64,000 nt of DNA from a virus. The stretch is taken from IMG/VR virus record IMGVR_UViG_3300019487_000004, positions 64,001 through 128,000 of that record; one strand, given 5' to 3'. This document shows positions 1 through 7,531 of this stretch, piece after piece (within the stretch, counting starts at the first letter, position 1; the number at the start of each line of letters is the position of its first letter). The notes under the pieces were generated by a model. It saw nothing but the letters and a program-made list of their open reading frames with translations. It was not told where the DNA came from and did not search any database. A program made the position numbers and the translations under genes.

Positions 1-83
1 TCGAGCACGCAGACGTGGCCGTGCTCGAAGCGATCATGACGCTCACGCGAGACGAGCTACAGCACCGCCAGAACGCGAGCTAG
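1..83 (+). CDS. C-terminal end of an unidentified protein (truncated by window)
   Basis: An open frame from base 3 runs to a TAG at 81-83 and encodes the last 26 residues of a protein whose start lies before the window. The visible tail (ending LQHRQNAS) is charged and helical. It meets the next gene tail to tail with a 4-base overlap. Function cannot be told from this fragment. Confidence 0.5.
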   Translation, partial: EHADVAVLEAIMTLTRDELQHRQNAS

Positions 84-475
84 ATCTCGACGTCGAGGTA
101 CGCGGTCGCCGCGCGGTCGACCGTGACCACGAGCTGCGGGCCACCATCGCGATCGACGTCAGCGTCGAGCGTGTAGAGTGCGAGCCCTGTGCGGTTCGTA
201 ATGCGCGGTCGCGCGCTCGGCGTGAACTGGTTGCCGAGGATGCCGCCGAGCAGCATCGCTTGCGCCTGCTCGCGTGTCAGCGGCCCCGGCTGGATGAAGC
301 CGTAGCCGTCGAGCGACGCACGGAGCAGCTTGCGCAGCGGCCCCGCGACGGAGTCCGAAAGCAGATCCGGCGACGCACCGCCCTTCGTGGGAAGGGAGAT
401 GGTCGCCGGTCCTTCAGACGCGATCAGATAACGGAGGCGACGATTGCCGACGAAGACAAGCGTCGCCTGGGCCAT
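80..475 (-). CDS. Small structural-type protein, paralogue of the next gene
   Basis: 131 residues, not recognised by family. It aligns along its whole length with its upstream neighbour at 475-897: both share RYL near the N-terminus, a GYG...G.LT..QA block in the middle, and LDADVD / LDANVD and YLD near the C-terminus, so the pair arose by duplication. Composition is beta-rich with no signal peptide or membrane segment, typical of virion surface or decoration proteins. The ATG overlaps the neighbour's stop (TAATG), implying coupled translation. A virion role is inferred only. Confidence 0.7.
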   Translation of the reverse strand: MAQATLVFVGNRRLRYLIASEGPATISLPTKGGASPDLLSDSVAGPLRKLLRASLDGYGFIQPGPLTREQAQAMLLGGILGNQFTPSARPRITNRTGLALYTLDADVDRDGGPQLVVTVDRAATAYLDVEI

Positions 476-897
476 TACTGGCCGATGCCGCCCGGAACGT
501 AGATGTCCAGGTACACCGAACCCGCGGCCGAGAACGTGATCTGGATCGTCGGGTTGCCCGAGCCGTCCACGTTCGCGTCGAGGTTCGCGGTGATCGCCGA
601 GCGCGGCGTGATCGTCGCGATGCCGCGCGGTACGTTGGTGCCGACGACGTTCGTCGGATCATCCGAGAGCCAGAGCGCGCGGGCTTGCGCCTGCGTCAAC
701 GCGCCAGCGGCGAGCTTGCCGTAGCCGTTGGTCTTCGCCTTCGAGATGGTCTTGATGACACCCGCGGCGGCGTCCGTCTGGACGTCGGGGGTCGCGGCAC
801 CCGAGCAGGTCAACGTGCCGGTTTCGCCAGCCGTCGCCGTTGCGAGGTAGCGCATGTGGTTCGCTTGCGCGTAAACAGGGGTAAAGGTAACGGCCAT
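475..897 (-). CDS. Small structural-type protein, paralogue of the previous gene
   Basis: 140 residues, first gene of a two-gene unit with the 131-residue paralogue. The start is supported by an AAGGAG ribosome site a few bases before the ATG. Rich in Ala, Thr, Gly and Asn, with alternating hydrophobic residues suggesting beta structure (for example SVYLDIYVPGG at the C-terminus). No catalytic motif is seen. Probably a virion protein made in quantity, judging by its strong ribosome site; not assignable to a known family by eye. Confidence 0.75.
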   Translation of the reverse strand: MAVTFTPVYAQANHMRYLATATAGETGTLTCSGAATPDVQTDAAAGVIKTISKAKTNGYGKLAAGALTQAQARALWLSDDPTNVVGTNVPRGIATITPRSAITANLDANVDGSGNPTIQITFSAAGSVYLDIYVPGGIGQ

Positions 898-1020
898 GGT
901 CGATTCTCCTTGTGGGCTCTACGTGAACACGGAAAGATTCCGAGATCAAACGGCTTTGTAGCCTTCTGACGATCTGATCAGTGGCTACTCGCTATCTGCC
1001 CGGATCGGGACGCGCAGCGA

Positions 1021-1287
1021 TCAGTAGCGGTTGATCATCAACCGGTCGATCAGCTCGCGCGCTGGGTCGTATGACTTCGACTTCTTCTCGATCTCGACAT
1101 GGAGGTCGACGATCGGTTCGAGGCAGTTCGAGCACGGCATCCCAACGCGTGCGATACCGCCGAACGTGATGTGACACGCGATGCAGACGAGCAGCGGCTC
1201 GCGCTGCCGCTGGAAGTAGTTCTGCCCGTTGGACAGCCCGATCGTGACGCGTCGATCGGGTTTGATGTATCCCGCTGGTGCTGCCAT
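1021..1287 (-). CDS. Small zinc-ribbon protein
   Basis: 88 residues from ATG 1287. A TAGACT box lies 7 bases before this ATG, which is why the in-frame upstream start is rejected. Two CxxC knuckles (CIAC and CSNC) about 20 residues apart form a probable four-cysteine zinc ribbon; the C-terminal half is charged and helical. Such proteins in viruses bind nucleic acid or act as adaptors; the target here is unknown. Confidence 0.7.
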   Translation of the reverse strand: MAAPAGYIKPDRRVTIGLSNGQNYFQRQREPLLVCIACHITFGGIARVGMPCSNCLEPIVDLHVEIEKKSKSYDPARELIDRLMINRY

Positions 1288-1317
1288 CAGCCTCAGTCTA
1301 CGCCGTCGGCATGACAA

Positions 1318-2307
1318 TCATGCTTCGAAAGAGATGCTCGCGATCGGTCGGCTCTGATCGCCGTAGCTGCCGTCCTTCGTCGCAACGCCGTAGGGCCGAT
1401 ACGCGCAGTTCGCGAACTGATCCATGTTCTGCGTCGTGATCTCGATCCAGCGCATCGGCGTCGCCGAGTAGCCGCTCGGGCCGCGCGTACCGTCGGCAGC
1501 GATGCGGTAGAGCTTGTGGTCGCGCACCACGAACAGCACGGTGTGGTGCCACCACTTCCAGCTGCCGTCCGATTGCTTCGTGCTTTGCCCGCAGACGATG
1601 AACGTCGGCAGCGAGTCTTTGCGATCGAGCAGTTCCCGCACATCGACGACGCCGGGAAGCTTCAGTCGCCGCGCGCCTGAGCCATCGATCGGCAGGCGGA
1701 AGCACACATCACCGAAGCCGCGCCACGAGCCCGCGCCTGGATTGACGTGGAGGTCGGGCGCGCCTTCGAGCAGCTCGAACAGCGACGGGATATTGCCCGC
1801 GTGCGTGAAGTCCTGGTTGCGACGGCAGAGCCACGACATGAAGAAATTCGTCCACGACGTGCAGTGGAACGCTGGGTAGGGCTTGCCGAGCACGTTCGGC
1901 CATTCGGCAACCGTCCCGCCCATCTTGCCGGCACCGTAGGTGATGACGAACTTGTCGCCGACCCACAACCCGCGGCCAGGCCCGTAGCGCACCGGCTTAC
2001 CGGTGACCGCTGCAACGAGTGCCTGGAATGCGATCCACGTCTTGTCGTCGCACTGCACGTACTCGTTCGGGGGCTGCGCTGCATCTGCTTTGATCTTCGC
2101 GATGGCCATGTCGAGCGCGCCCAGCGTGTGCGGCCCGGCGATGCCGTCGTCGTCGATGTCCGGGCGCTCCTCTTGAAAGGCGAGCACCGCCGCGGAGGTC
2201 CGCTTGCCATAGCTGCCGTCGACTGCGCCAGGATCGAAGCCTGCCGCCTTGAGCTTGAGCTGCAGCATCTCGACGTCCACACCCTTGTCGCCTGGACGAA
2301 GAATCAT
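1318..2307 (-). CDS. Endolysin-like protein: peptidoglycan-binding domain plus Cys/His hydrolase domain
   Basis: 329 residues. Residues 3-70 match a PG_binding_1 domain (GDKGVDVEMLQLKLKAAGF, then the DG..G..T..A...FQ pattern), which anchors enzymes to cell-wall peptide stems. The rest has a Cys149 in HCTSWTNFFMSW and a His pair at 254-255 in WKWWHHTVLFVV followed by an acidic residue, the order expected of papain-like NlpC/CHAP/C39-type amidases or endopeptidases. It overlaps the preceding gene by 4 bases (ATGA) and ends a four-gene unit with a holin-like and a lipoprotein-like gene. It probably cuts peptidoglycan at lysis or entry. The exact bond is unknown. Confidence 0.75.
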   Translation of the reverse strand: MILRPGDKGVDVEMLQLKLKAAGFDPGAVDGSYGKRTSAAVLAFQEERPDIDDDGIAGPHTLGALDMAIAKIKADAAQPPNEYVQCDDKTWIAFQALVAAVTGKPVRYGPGRGLWVGDKFVITYGAGKMGGTVAEWPNVLGKPYPAFHCTSWTNFFMSWLCRRNQDFTHAGNIPSLFELLEGAPDLHVNPGAGSWRGFGDVCFRLPIDGSGARRLKLPGVVDVRELLDRKDSLPTFIVCGQSTKQSDGSWKWWHHTVLFVVRDHKLYRIAADGTRGPSGYSATPMRWIEITTQNMDQFANCAYRPYGVATKDGSYGDQSRPIASISFEA

Positions 2308-2594
2308 TCGGGGTTGCCCTCTCCCTTGAACTTCTCGCGTGCGAGCCGATCGATCTCGGTGTCGTTAGCCGCGATGCGGTCCCGCAGCGACTGCTTGGCC
2401 TTGTCCATCGCCGCACGGACCGTCGCGGGGTCCGAGCTGTGCTCGAAGCCGGTCATGATCGCTTCGACGATCGCATCGATCGCGTGGAGCGCCTTCTGCG
2501 CGGAGTCGCCGCCGATCTTCGTCAGCGCCTGGATCTCTTCGAGGCCGTGGATCGCGGTGTCGAAGAGCTGTAGTGCGTTGCGAGCCTTGCTCAT
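2304..2594 (-). CDS. Small helical protein of the lysis-type unit
   Basis: 96 residues, entirely helical in appearance, highly charged towards the C-terminus (KFKGEGNPE), without cysteines or membrane segments. An AAGGAG site precedes the ATG, which overlaps the upstream stop (ATGA). Its position between a lipoprotein-like gene and the Cys/His hydrolase suggests a role in lysis or cell-wall work, but no family is recognised. Confidence 0.7.
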   Translation of the reverse strand: MSKARNALQLFDTAIHGLEEIQALTKIGGDSAQKALHAIDAIVEAIMTGFEHSSDPATVRAAMDKAKQSLRDRIAANDTEIDRLAREKFKGEGNPE

Positions 2595-2968
2595 GGCGTC
2601 TCCTTGGGCAGCAGCTTGTCGATCTGTTCGAGTACTTCCTGCAGTGCCTTGGCGGTCGCATAGAGCTTGGCGAGGTCAGGATCCTCGGCGAGCACGGCCG
2701 CCGCTGCGATGGCTGCGTAGACCGCCTCGAACTTCTCGACGGCTTCGTTGCGATGCGTGCGGTACTCGGTGATGCGTGCCTGAAACTGCTCCATCGTCGT
2801 CGAGGTCGACAGCACGATGGTCTGCAGCTTCTTGTCGGTCTCGACGAACTTGTCGCGGCTGACGTTCGTCGCGACGGTCATCGCGTGGATCGCCTTCTCA
2901 CGCGCCGAGGCACCGCACGCCACGCAGCACAAGATGAGTAGCGCTGCGATAGCGCGCGGTGCGATCAC
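2591..2968 (-). CDS. Lipoprotein-like or signal-anchored helical protein
   Basis: 125 residues from GTG 2968, chosen because it overlaps the upstream stop (GTGA) and gives a clean secretion signal: residues 1-20 are a short basic start followed by AALLILCCVAC and small residues. The Cys cluster could act as a lipobox although the -3 residue is not ideal. The remainder is a long helical, coiled-coil-prone stretch. The arrangement with a holin-like gene upstream and a wall hydrolase downstream recalls spanin or lysis-accessory genes, but no spanin family is recognised. Confidence 0.65.
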   Translation of the reverse strand: MIAPRAIAALLILCCVACGASAREKAIHAMTVATNVSRDKFVETDKKLQTIVLSTSTTMEQFQARITEYRTHRNEAVEKFEAVYAAIAAAAVLAEDPDLAKLYATAKALQEVLEQIDKLLPKETP

Positions 2969-3240
2969 GAGCTGCTCCCCGGCGTGACCACTGCAACCTT
3001 GGCATCGGGGACAACCGTGACCTGTGTCTCCGGTGCCGCTTTGATCTTCGCGTTCGTCCACGTTTCGACCACACCGGTCGCTGTCTTGCTGCCGGTGTAG
3101 CCGACGAAGATCCACTTGAACAAGGCCTCCCACTGCTCGGAGGTGATGTTGCTGAGCGCGAACATCACCGTGACGAGGATGAGTCCCGCGATGGCGACGA
3201 GGCCGCGCTCGCTCTTCCAGAGATCCGTAATTGCTCCCAT
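2965..3240 (-). CDS. Holin-like small membrane protein
   Basis: 91 residues from ATG 3240, preceded by a TACCGT box 8 bases upstream. One strong hydrophobic segment (residues ~14-30, GLVAIAGLILVTVMFALS) is followed by a weaker amphipathic stretch with several Trp and a soluble polar tail. Size, topology and place at the head of the unit that ends with the Cys/His hydrolase fit a holin or a membrane anchor. No specific holin family is recognised. Confidence 0.6.
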   Translation of the reverse strand: MGAITDLWKSERGLVAIAGLILVTVMFALSNITSEQWEALFKWIFVGYTGSKTATGVVETWTNAKIKAAPETQVTVVPDAKVAVVTPGSSS

Positions 3241-3268
3241 AGGCAACTACGGTATCACGTACTATTCG

Positions 3269-3835
3269 CTATCCCGCGGGCAGCGATTTCCGCTTACGAA
3301 TCGCGGACACACCGAAGATGAGCCCCAGGCCCACGGCAGCACCGATCCCGATGCGGCCCCACGTAGGCACGGCGGCCCACGTCTGCGAGATGCCCGTCGT
3401 GAGCGTCGCCGGCAGTGGTGCGGGCGCTGTGGGCATCGTTCCAGTCGGCACACTCGGGACCGGTGCGGGCGCCGTCGGCTTCACGAACAGATTCTTCAGG
3501 AAGTCGAACACGGTGTCGCCAGTCACCGCCACGGTTGCGAGGCCCAACGTGTTCGCGGCCGACGCTAGGAACGTGCCGATCGTCGACGCGTTCGCCGCGA
3601 CCTGCTGCTGGGTCTTCATCGTCTGGCTGAGGTACTTCGCCTGCTGCATGACCTCAGCGCTGAGCGCCATCTGCGGCTTGTACACCGCCGTGCCGCCGAC
3701 ATAGCTCAGTGCGCGCTGAACGGCGTCGTACGTTTTGGGCCCGATGTCGCCGTCGATCGCGAGCGACGCAAAATTGGCGACCGCAGCGTAGCGATTGAGG
3801 ACTTGCTGCAGTCCCAGGACGTTCGGATCGGCCAT
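3269..3835 (-). CDS. Peptidoglycan-binding-like protein with C-terminal membrane anchor
   Basis: 188 residues. Residues ~5-45 (LGLQQVLNRYAAV, then IDGDIGPKTYDAVQRAL) match the core of a peptidoglycan-binding domain. A Pro/Ala/Thr linker (~120-150) leads to a single membrane helix (~162-180, IGIGAAVGLGLIFGVSA) followed by RKRK. The same design occurs in the gene at 30365. The wall-binding head held on a stalk from a membrane suggests a virion membrane protein. A TAGGCT box is 6 bases before the ATG. Confidence 0.7.
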   Translation of the reverse strand: MADPNVLGLQQVLNRYAAVANFASLAIDGDIGPKTYDAVQRALSYVGGTAVYKPQMALSAEVMQQAKYLSQTMKTQQQVAANASTIGTFLASAANTLGLATVAVTGDTVFDFLKNLFVKPTAPAPVPSVPTGTMPTAPAPLPATLTTGISQTWAAVPTWGRIGIGAAVGLGLIFGVSAIRKRKSLPAG

Positions 3836-3877
3836 GCTGCGAGCCTACCGCAGTCGAATGGCCAGATCACGAGTCAG

Positions 3878-4666
3878 CTACTTCGGAGGTGCAGCAACGG
3901 GCTGGGGCTGCGCCGGGGGCGTCGGCAAGAATCCAGAGATCGGCGGGGGCACGAAGTTGACCAGCGAGCCCTCCTTCTTGGCGACGAGCTGCGCGACCCA
4001 GTCGATCACGACGTTCCATTCGTGGTTCATACGCTTGGCCTGCACCTCGGTGTGCAGTGCGTTGAACTCGTTGGGCACCGTCGGCACCACGTTGATGCCC
4101 CAGTCGCTCTTCACGCCGTAGTGATCGAGCTTGTTCGTCTTGCGCCACTCGGCGGCGAGGTAGAGGAACGTCTCGGCGACGAAGAATCGACGATGCGTCG
4201 GATCCTGGAAGCCACGGTTGGAGCGGCCGTTGGGCACGATCACCGTCATGATGCCATCGGCCTTCAGGATGCGATGGCACTCGTCGAAGAACCTGAACAT
4301 CAGGTCGACGCCCTCACCGAACGGCACCTGGGTCCCGTAGTGATCGACTTCGATCATCGGGATGTGCTCGACGAAGTGGCTGCAGTGCAGCTCGGCCACC
4401 GAGTTGTCCTCGAACGGCCAGGGGAACTTGAACAGGTTGACGACGTGCTGCGCGCCCTCGAAGCGATCGACGCACTCGAAGCCATCACGCGTGTTCTGCC
4501 CACCGCCGAGATCGAGCTTGCGCGAGATGATGGGGCCGACGAGCGTCGGCGTGTTGATGCTCGGCACGGCGCCGTGGCACTCATCGAACAGCTTGGCGCT
4601 ACCACAAGGGCAGGTATTGGGTGTTTGCTTGGGAGCAGCGATCGTTTTCTTCTTGGGCTTGGCCAT
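3878..4666 (-). CDS. SAM-dependent methyltransferase with N-terminal SEC-C zinc motif
   Basis: 262 residues. Lys-rich start, then a SEC-C-type zinc motif (Cys19, Cys21, Cys30, His31 in CPCGSAKLFDECHG). A class I methyltransferase fold follows: LDLGGG is motif I (~50-55), an ECVDRF acidic turn follows, and LKADGIMTVIVPNG resembles the late strands of the methyltransferase-11/glycan families. It lies between wall-related genes and the RmlB-like dehydratase, so a sugar or surface substrate is likely. The ribosome site is GGAG. C-terminal ~20 residues are Pro-rich and probably disordered. Confidence 0.75.
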   Translation of the reverse strand: MAKPKKKTIAAPKQTPNTCPCGSAKLFDECHGAVPSINTPTLVGPIISRKLDLGGGQNTRDGFECVDRFEGAQHVVNLFKFPWPFEDNSVAELHCSHFVEHIPMIEVDHYGTQVPFGEGVDLMFRFFDECHRILKADGIMTVIVPNGRSNRGFQDPTHRRFFVAETFLYLAAEWRKTNKLDHYGVKSDWGINVVPTVPNEFNALHTEVQAKRMNHEWNVVIDWVAQLVAKKEGSLVNFVPPPISGFLPTPPAQPQPVAAPPK

Positions 4667-4678
4667 CGAAATTCTCCG

Positions 4679-5755
4679 TTAGCGAGAGGTCAGGTACGAG
4701 ACAGCGGCGGCGTCGAGGCCGAGCCACTTGGGATTCTTGAGGTACCACTGCACGGTCTTCTCTAGCGATTGCTCGATGTTCATCGGGCGCTGCCAGCCGA
4801 GATCACGAATGAGCTGATCCTGCATCGCGTAGCGCAGGTCGTGGCCCGGCCGCGAGCTATGGAAGTCGACCAGCTCGTAATGGAGCGGCTTGCCGACGAA
4901 GCTAGCAAGCAGCTGTGCGAGATCGAGATTCGAGATCTCGCGCTCGCCGCACACGTGCACCTTGAGCGGCAGCTTGTCACCAGACGTGAAGCTGTTCGTG
5001 CGGTCCTTGCCGATGAGGAACGTCAACGCGTCGGCGTACGTGCGGCAGTGCAGGTAGAAGCGCGTGCCTGCCTTCGTCCGGCTTGGATCGGCGTGGATGA
5101 GCACCTTCTCGCCGATCAGTGCGCGGCGAATGACGAGCGGCACGAACTTCTCGTGGTGCTGACGCTCGCCGACGAGATTCATCGTGTTGACGATCGTAAT
5201 CGGCAGCCGGTAAGTATTCGCGTACGCCATTCCAACAGCCTCTCCACCCGCTTTGGCGGCGGCGTACGGGTTGGCGGGACGGAAGGCGGCCTCCTCATTG
5301 AAGCCAGCCACATCTTCCCCAAACTCGGCGGGACCATATACCTCGTCGGTCGAGACGAGAAAAATGCGCTTGAGGCGCTTCTGATCGAGCGTGCGGGCCC
5401 ACCAGAGTAGGTGGTGGGTGCCGAGCACGTTGCTCTGAAGGAACGGAAGAGGATCGACAATGGAGTTGTCGACGTGCGTCTCGGCGGCAGCGTGTACGAT
5501 GTAGTCCACATCGCCGACCTCCTGCGCGATGCCCGGTGGGATCGGTTGGCTCAGATCGCAGCTGAGCAGCTTCACGTTCACGTGGTCATGCACACCACGC
5601 TCGCCGTGGACCTCGATGTCACGCAAGCGATCGAAGCCGCTCGATGCGTAGCTGAGCTTGTCGAGGATGATGATCTCGTGCTCGGTGTTCTTGAGCAGGT
5701 GTTCGACGATGTGCGAGCCGAGGAAGCCGCAGCCGCCCGTGACGAGGATTTTCAT
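4679..5755 (-). CDS. NAD-dependent sugar dehydratase/epimerase, RmlB-like
   Basis: 358 residues, an extended short-chain dehydrogenase. The N-terminus has the NAD motif GGCGFLG (7-13); STDEVYG (135-141) is the RmlB-type catalytic Thr-Asp-Glu signature; NPYAAAK gives Tyr164 and Lys168 of the YxxxK pair. Known relatives remove water from dTDP-glucose or related NDP-sugars. With the downstream methyltransferase and nearby glycosyltransferase it probably builds an unusual sugar for virion fibres or host surface. It is the first gene after a bipartite promoter element. Confidence 0.85.
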   Translation of the reverse strand: MKILVTGGCGFLGSHIVEHLLKNTEHEIIILDKLSYASSGFDRLRDIEVHGERGVHDHVNVKLLSCDLSQPIPPGIAQEVGDVDYIVHAAAETHVDNSIVDPLPFLQSNVLGTHHLLWWARTLDQKRLKRIFLVSTDEVYGPAEFGEDVAGFNEEAAFRPANPYAAAKAGGEAVGMAYANTYRLPITIVNTMNLVGERQHHEKFVPLVIRRALIGEKVLIHADPSRTKAGTRFYLHCRTYADALTFLIGKDRTNSFTSGDKLPLKVHVCGEREISNLDLAQLLASFVGKPLHYELVDFHSSRPGHDLRYAMQDQLIRDLGWQRPMNIEQSLEKTVQWYLKNPKWLGLDAAAVSYLTSR

Positions 5756-5765
5756 TGTGGCATCC

Positions 5766-5787
5766 GGTGTAATCGATGGGGCTGACA
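5766..5787 (-). promoter_or_regulatory. Bipartite 22-bp promoter-like element, RmlB-like gene
   Basis: Reads TGTCAGCCCCATCG, two bases, then TACACC on the minus strand; ends 10 bases before the ATG at 5755. Confidence 0.7.
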
Positions 5788-5788
5788 G

Positions 5789-5986
5789 TCACGTCATCGG
5801 CGCACGCACGTACGCGCGTGTCGCGGTGTTCATCGCGAACACGGGGCCGTTGACGATCAGCTCGATGAAGTGCCCGCCCTCGAACTCGATACGCATGACC
5901 GCCGGGAATGTACCGTTGTCCGGTGTCATCGTCGCCTTCGTCGCCGGGCGGCCCTTGAACCCGAGGATCTCCGCGAAGTCGAGCAT
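5789..5986 (-). CDS. Small unknown protein linked to glycosyltransferase
   Basis: 65 residues; its ATG overlaps the stop of the glycosyltransferase gene (TGATG). Beta-strand-rich with MRIEFEGGHFIELIVNG in the middle and no motif of known function. Its stop lies beside the promoter element of the next gene. Probably translated with the glycosyltransferase; function unknown. Confidence 0.65.
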   Translation of the reverse strand: MLDFAEILGFKGRPATKATMTPDNGTFPAVMRIEFEGGHFIELIVNGPVFAMNTATRAYVRAPMT

Positions 5987-6756
5987 CAGTACACCACGTT
6001 GGTGGTGAGGTCGAGGTGGCCGACCTTCACACGCAGATCGACGGCGAAGCGCTTACCGCGCTCCTTGGCGTTCTTGCAGAAGTAGAGATCCTGCGTGAAG
6101 CCTTGGGCGCCCTTGCCCTCGATGACATCCGCGACGGTGACGAACCACGGTGCGGGCAGCTCGCGGAACAGGTCCATGCGATAGAGCGAACAGCCCATCG
6201 CGATGCCGTTGACCTCCATGATCTGGCCTCGCGTGAGCGCTTCGCGAATGTCGCGCGGACGGAAGTCGAGCACACCCGTACGCATGAATTCCTGCGGGTC
6301 GCCGTACGCCATCGGCATGTTGACGTCGCCCTTGGTGAAGTAGATGCCGCTGACCGCATCGAACTTCACGCCGGTTCCGACGCCCTCGATGCTTTCGAGC
6401 AAGCGCACGTGTGCATCGGGCGGGATCAGGTTGTCGGCTTCGAGCGTGAGCACGTACTTCCACTTGCTCAGCTCGGGGTTGCCGAGGATGAACCGGATCA
6501 TGTTGTCGTAGGCATGACCGACCTCATCACCGATGCAGAAGAGCTGCACGCGCTTCTGGTTCATCGGCGAGATCAGGCTCTGCCATGACTGCACGATACG
6601 ATGGTGAAACATCGGATCGCGCGACGGGATGATGATGACCGTCGAATTGTCCTGGTAGGTCGTGCCTGGCAGGATCTTCACGCGATCGTAGCCAAGGCCG
6701 TCAGGAGAGGGGCCGCCGAGCCGCTTGATCAATTCGTCGGGCGTGACATCGAGCAT
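5986..6756 (-). CDS. Glycosyltransferase-like protein (GT-A type)
   Basis: 257 residues from ATG 6756, placed 7 bases after a bipartite promoter element; an in-frame extension to 6885 overlaps the preceding fibre gene and is rejected. STVIIIPSRDPMF is the first beta-alpha unit, VLTLEADN is a probable metal-binding acidic motif, and GCSLYRMDLFRELP and DLYFCKNAKERG resemble the late GT-A core of phage and capsule glycosyltransferases. It probably transfers a sugar, possibly the product of the RmlB-like pathway, to a virion protein or cell-surface glycan. Donor and acceptor unknown. Confidence 0.75.
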   Translation of the reverse strand: MLDVTPDELIKRLGGPSPDGLGYDRVKILPGTTYQDNSTVIIIPSRDPMFHHRIVQSWQSLISPMNQKRVQLFCIGDEVGHAYDNMIRFILGNPELSKWKYVLTLEADNLIPPDAHVRLLESIEGVGTGVKFDAVSGIYFTKGDVNMPMAYGDPQEFMRTGVLDFRPRDIREALTRGQIMEVNGIAMGCSLYRMDLFRELPAPWFVTVADVIEGKGAQGFTQDLYFCKNAKERGKRFAVDLRVKVGHLDLTTNVVY

Positions 6757-6763
6757 CGAGCAA

Positions 6764-6785
6764 GGTGTACTCGATGGGGCTGACA
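6764..6785 (-). promoter_or_regulatory. Bipartite 22-bp promoter-like element, glycosyltransferase gene
   Basis: TGTCAGCCCCATCG, two bases, TACACC on the minus strand, 7 bases before ATG 6756. Its upstream half is part of a perfect palindrome. Confidence 0.7.
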
Positions 6786-6799
6786 CCGCGGTGTCAGCC
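6778..6799. repeat. Perfect 22-bp palindrome at end of fibre gene
   Basis: GGCTGACACC-GC-GGTGTCAGCC reads the same on both strands. It contains the fibre gene's TGA and doubles the TGTCA half of the promoter element. It may be a terminator stem or a dyad operator; there is no T-run. Confidence 0.7.
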
Positions 6800-7531
6800 G
6801 GTGCCGGCGATCTGGAGATAGGGGACGAACCCGGTCGTTTCCAGGTTCGGGCTTGCATAGCCACCGTAGACCAGTGCAGCGCCACCTGCGGTGGAGATCA
6901 TCGAGAGCGTTCCTTGAATAGAGTAATCTCCCGGCGTAAAGGCCCACGTGCCGAACGGAATCGAGCGCCATCGCGCGCCAGAATAATCCGAAGCCACAGA
7001 CGTCACCCATGTCTGCGTACGAGCCGCTGAGCTGATACTGCTAGCGGTTGTCGTCGTGAACGAGAAGGCAGACATCGAGATCGTGTAGCCCGTCGCATCG
7101 TTCGGCAAGAGGATATCCATGTCGCCGCGCGTCGCTGCGATGCCACGATCAAGCTGCGTTCGAAACCCAAACGTTAGGCTTGCCCCGTACGTGAGCGTGC
7201 CGAAAAAGGCGCCCAAGTTGTAGCTGTTGGCGAGGAAGGAGTAGCTCCCGTTCTGTGCGGCCGTGATCGTCGAGCCATTCATGCCCCAACGAAAATCGAC
7301 GTTGTCAGCGAGCACCGCAGTGCCGTTTGTAATCTGCGTTGTACCTGCGGATAGCGATCGGATACCGACGGCCCCCGCGACAGATCCGGTGATGCGTGAC
7401 GACGCACCAGACGCACCGATCCCGAACACAAGCCCGTTGGCATTCGAGAACAACACCGTCCCGCTGACCGCCTGAAGCGTACCCGCGGAGACGTTCACGC
7501 CCATGCGCGGCAGCTGAAGGTTGTCTGCCAT
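6794..7531 (-). CDS. Fibre/spike protein, paralogue 1 of the array
   Basis: 245 residues. The N-terminus (LPRMGVNVSAGT) leads into a repeat of the family seen in the following five genes (TVLFSNANGLVFG), then a ~160-residue beta-rich head with GARWRSIPFGTWAFTPGDYS. The same head core (RWRS.P.GTW...GDY) is found in the next gene. Such short-shaft, large-head proteins act as receptor-binding fibres in phages; the target is unknown. Last gene of the leftward array. Confidence 0.75.
   Translation of the reverse strand: MADNLQLPRMGVNVSAGTLQAVSGTVLFSNANGLVFGIGASGASSRITGSVAGAVGIRSLSAGTTQITNGTAVLADNVDFRWGMNGSTITAAQNGSYSFLANSYNLGAFFGTLTYGASLTFGFRTQLDRGIAATRGDMDILLPNDATGYTISMSAFSFTTTTASSISSAARTQTWVTSVASDYSGARWRSIPFGTWAFTPGDYSIQGTLSMISTAGGAALVYGGYASPNLETTGFVPYLQIAGTG

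Noticed and set aside
1747-2772. 341-residue plus-strand open frame
   Set aside because: Antisense to the Cys/His hydrolase and helical-protein genes, with the usual Arg/Leu/Ala shadow composition.
6757-6885. N-terminal extension of the glycosyltransferase-like gene
   Set aside because: Overlaps the fibre gene and the promoter element; ATG 6756 fits the spacing seen at other sites.
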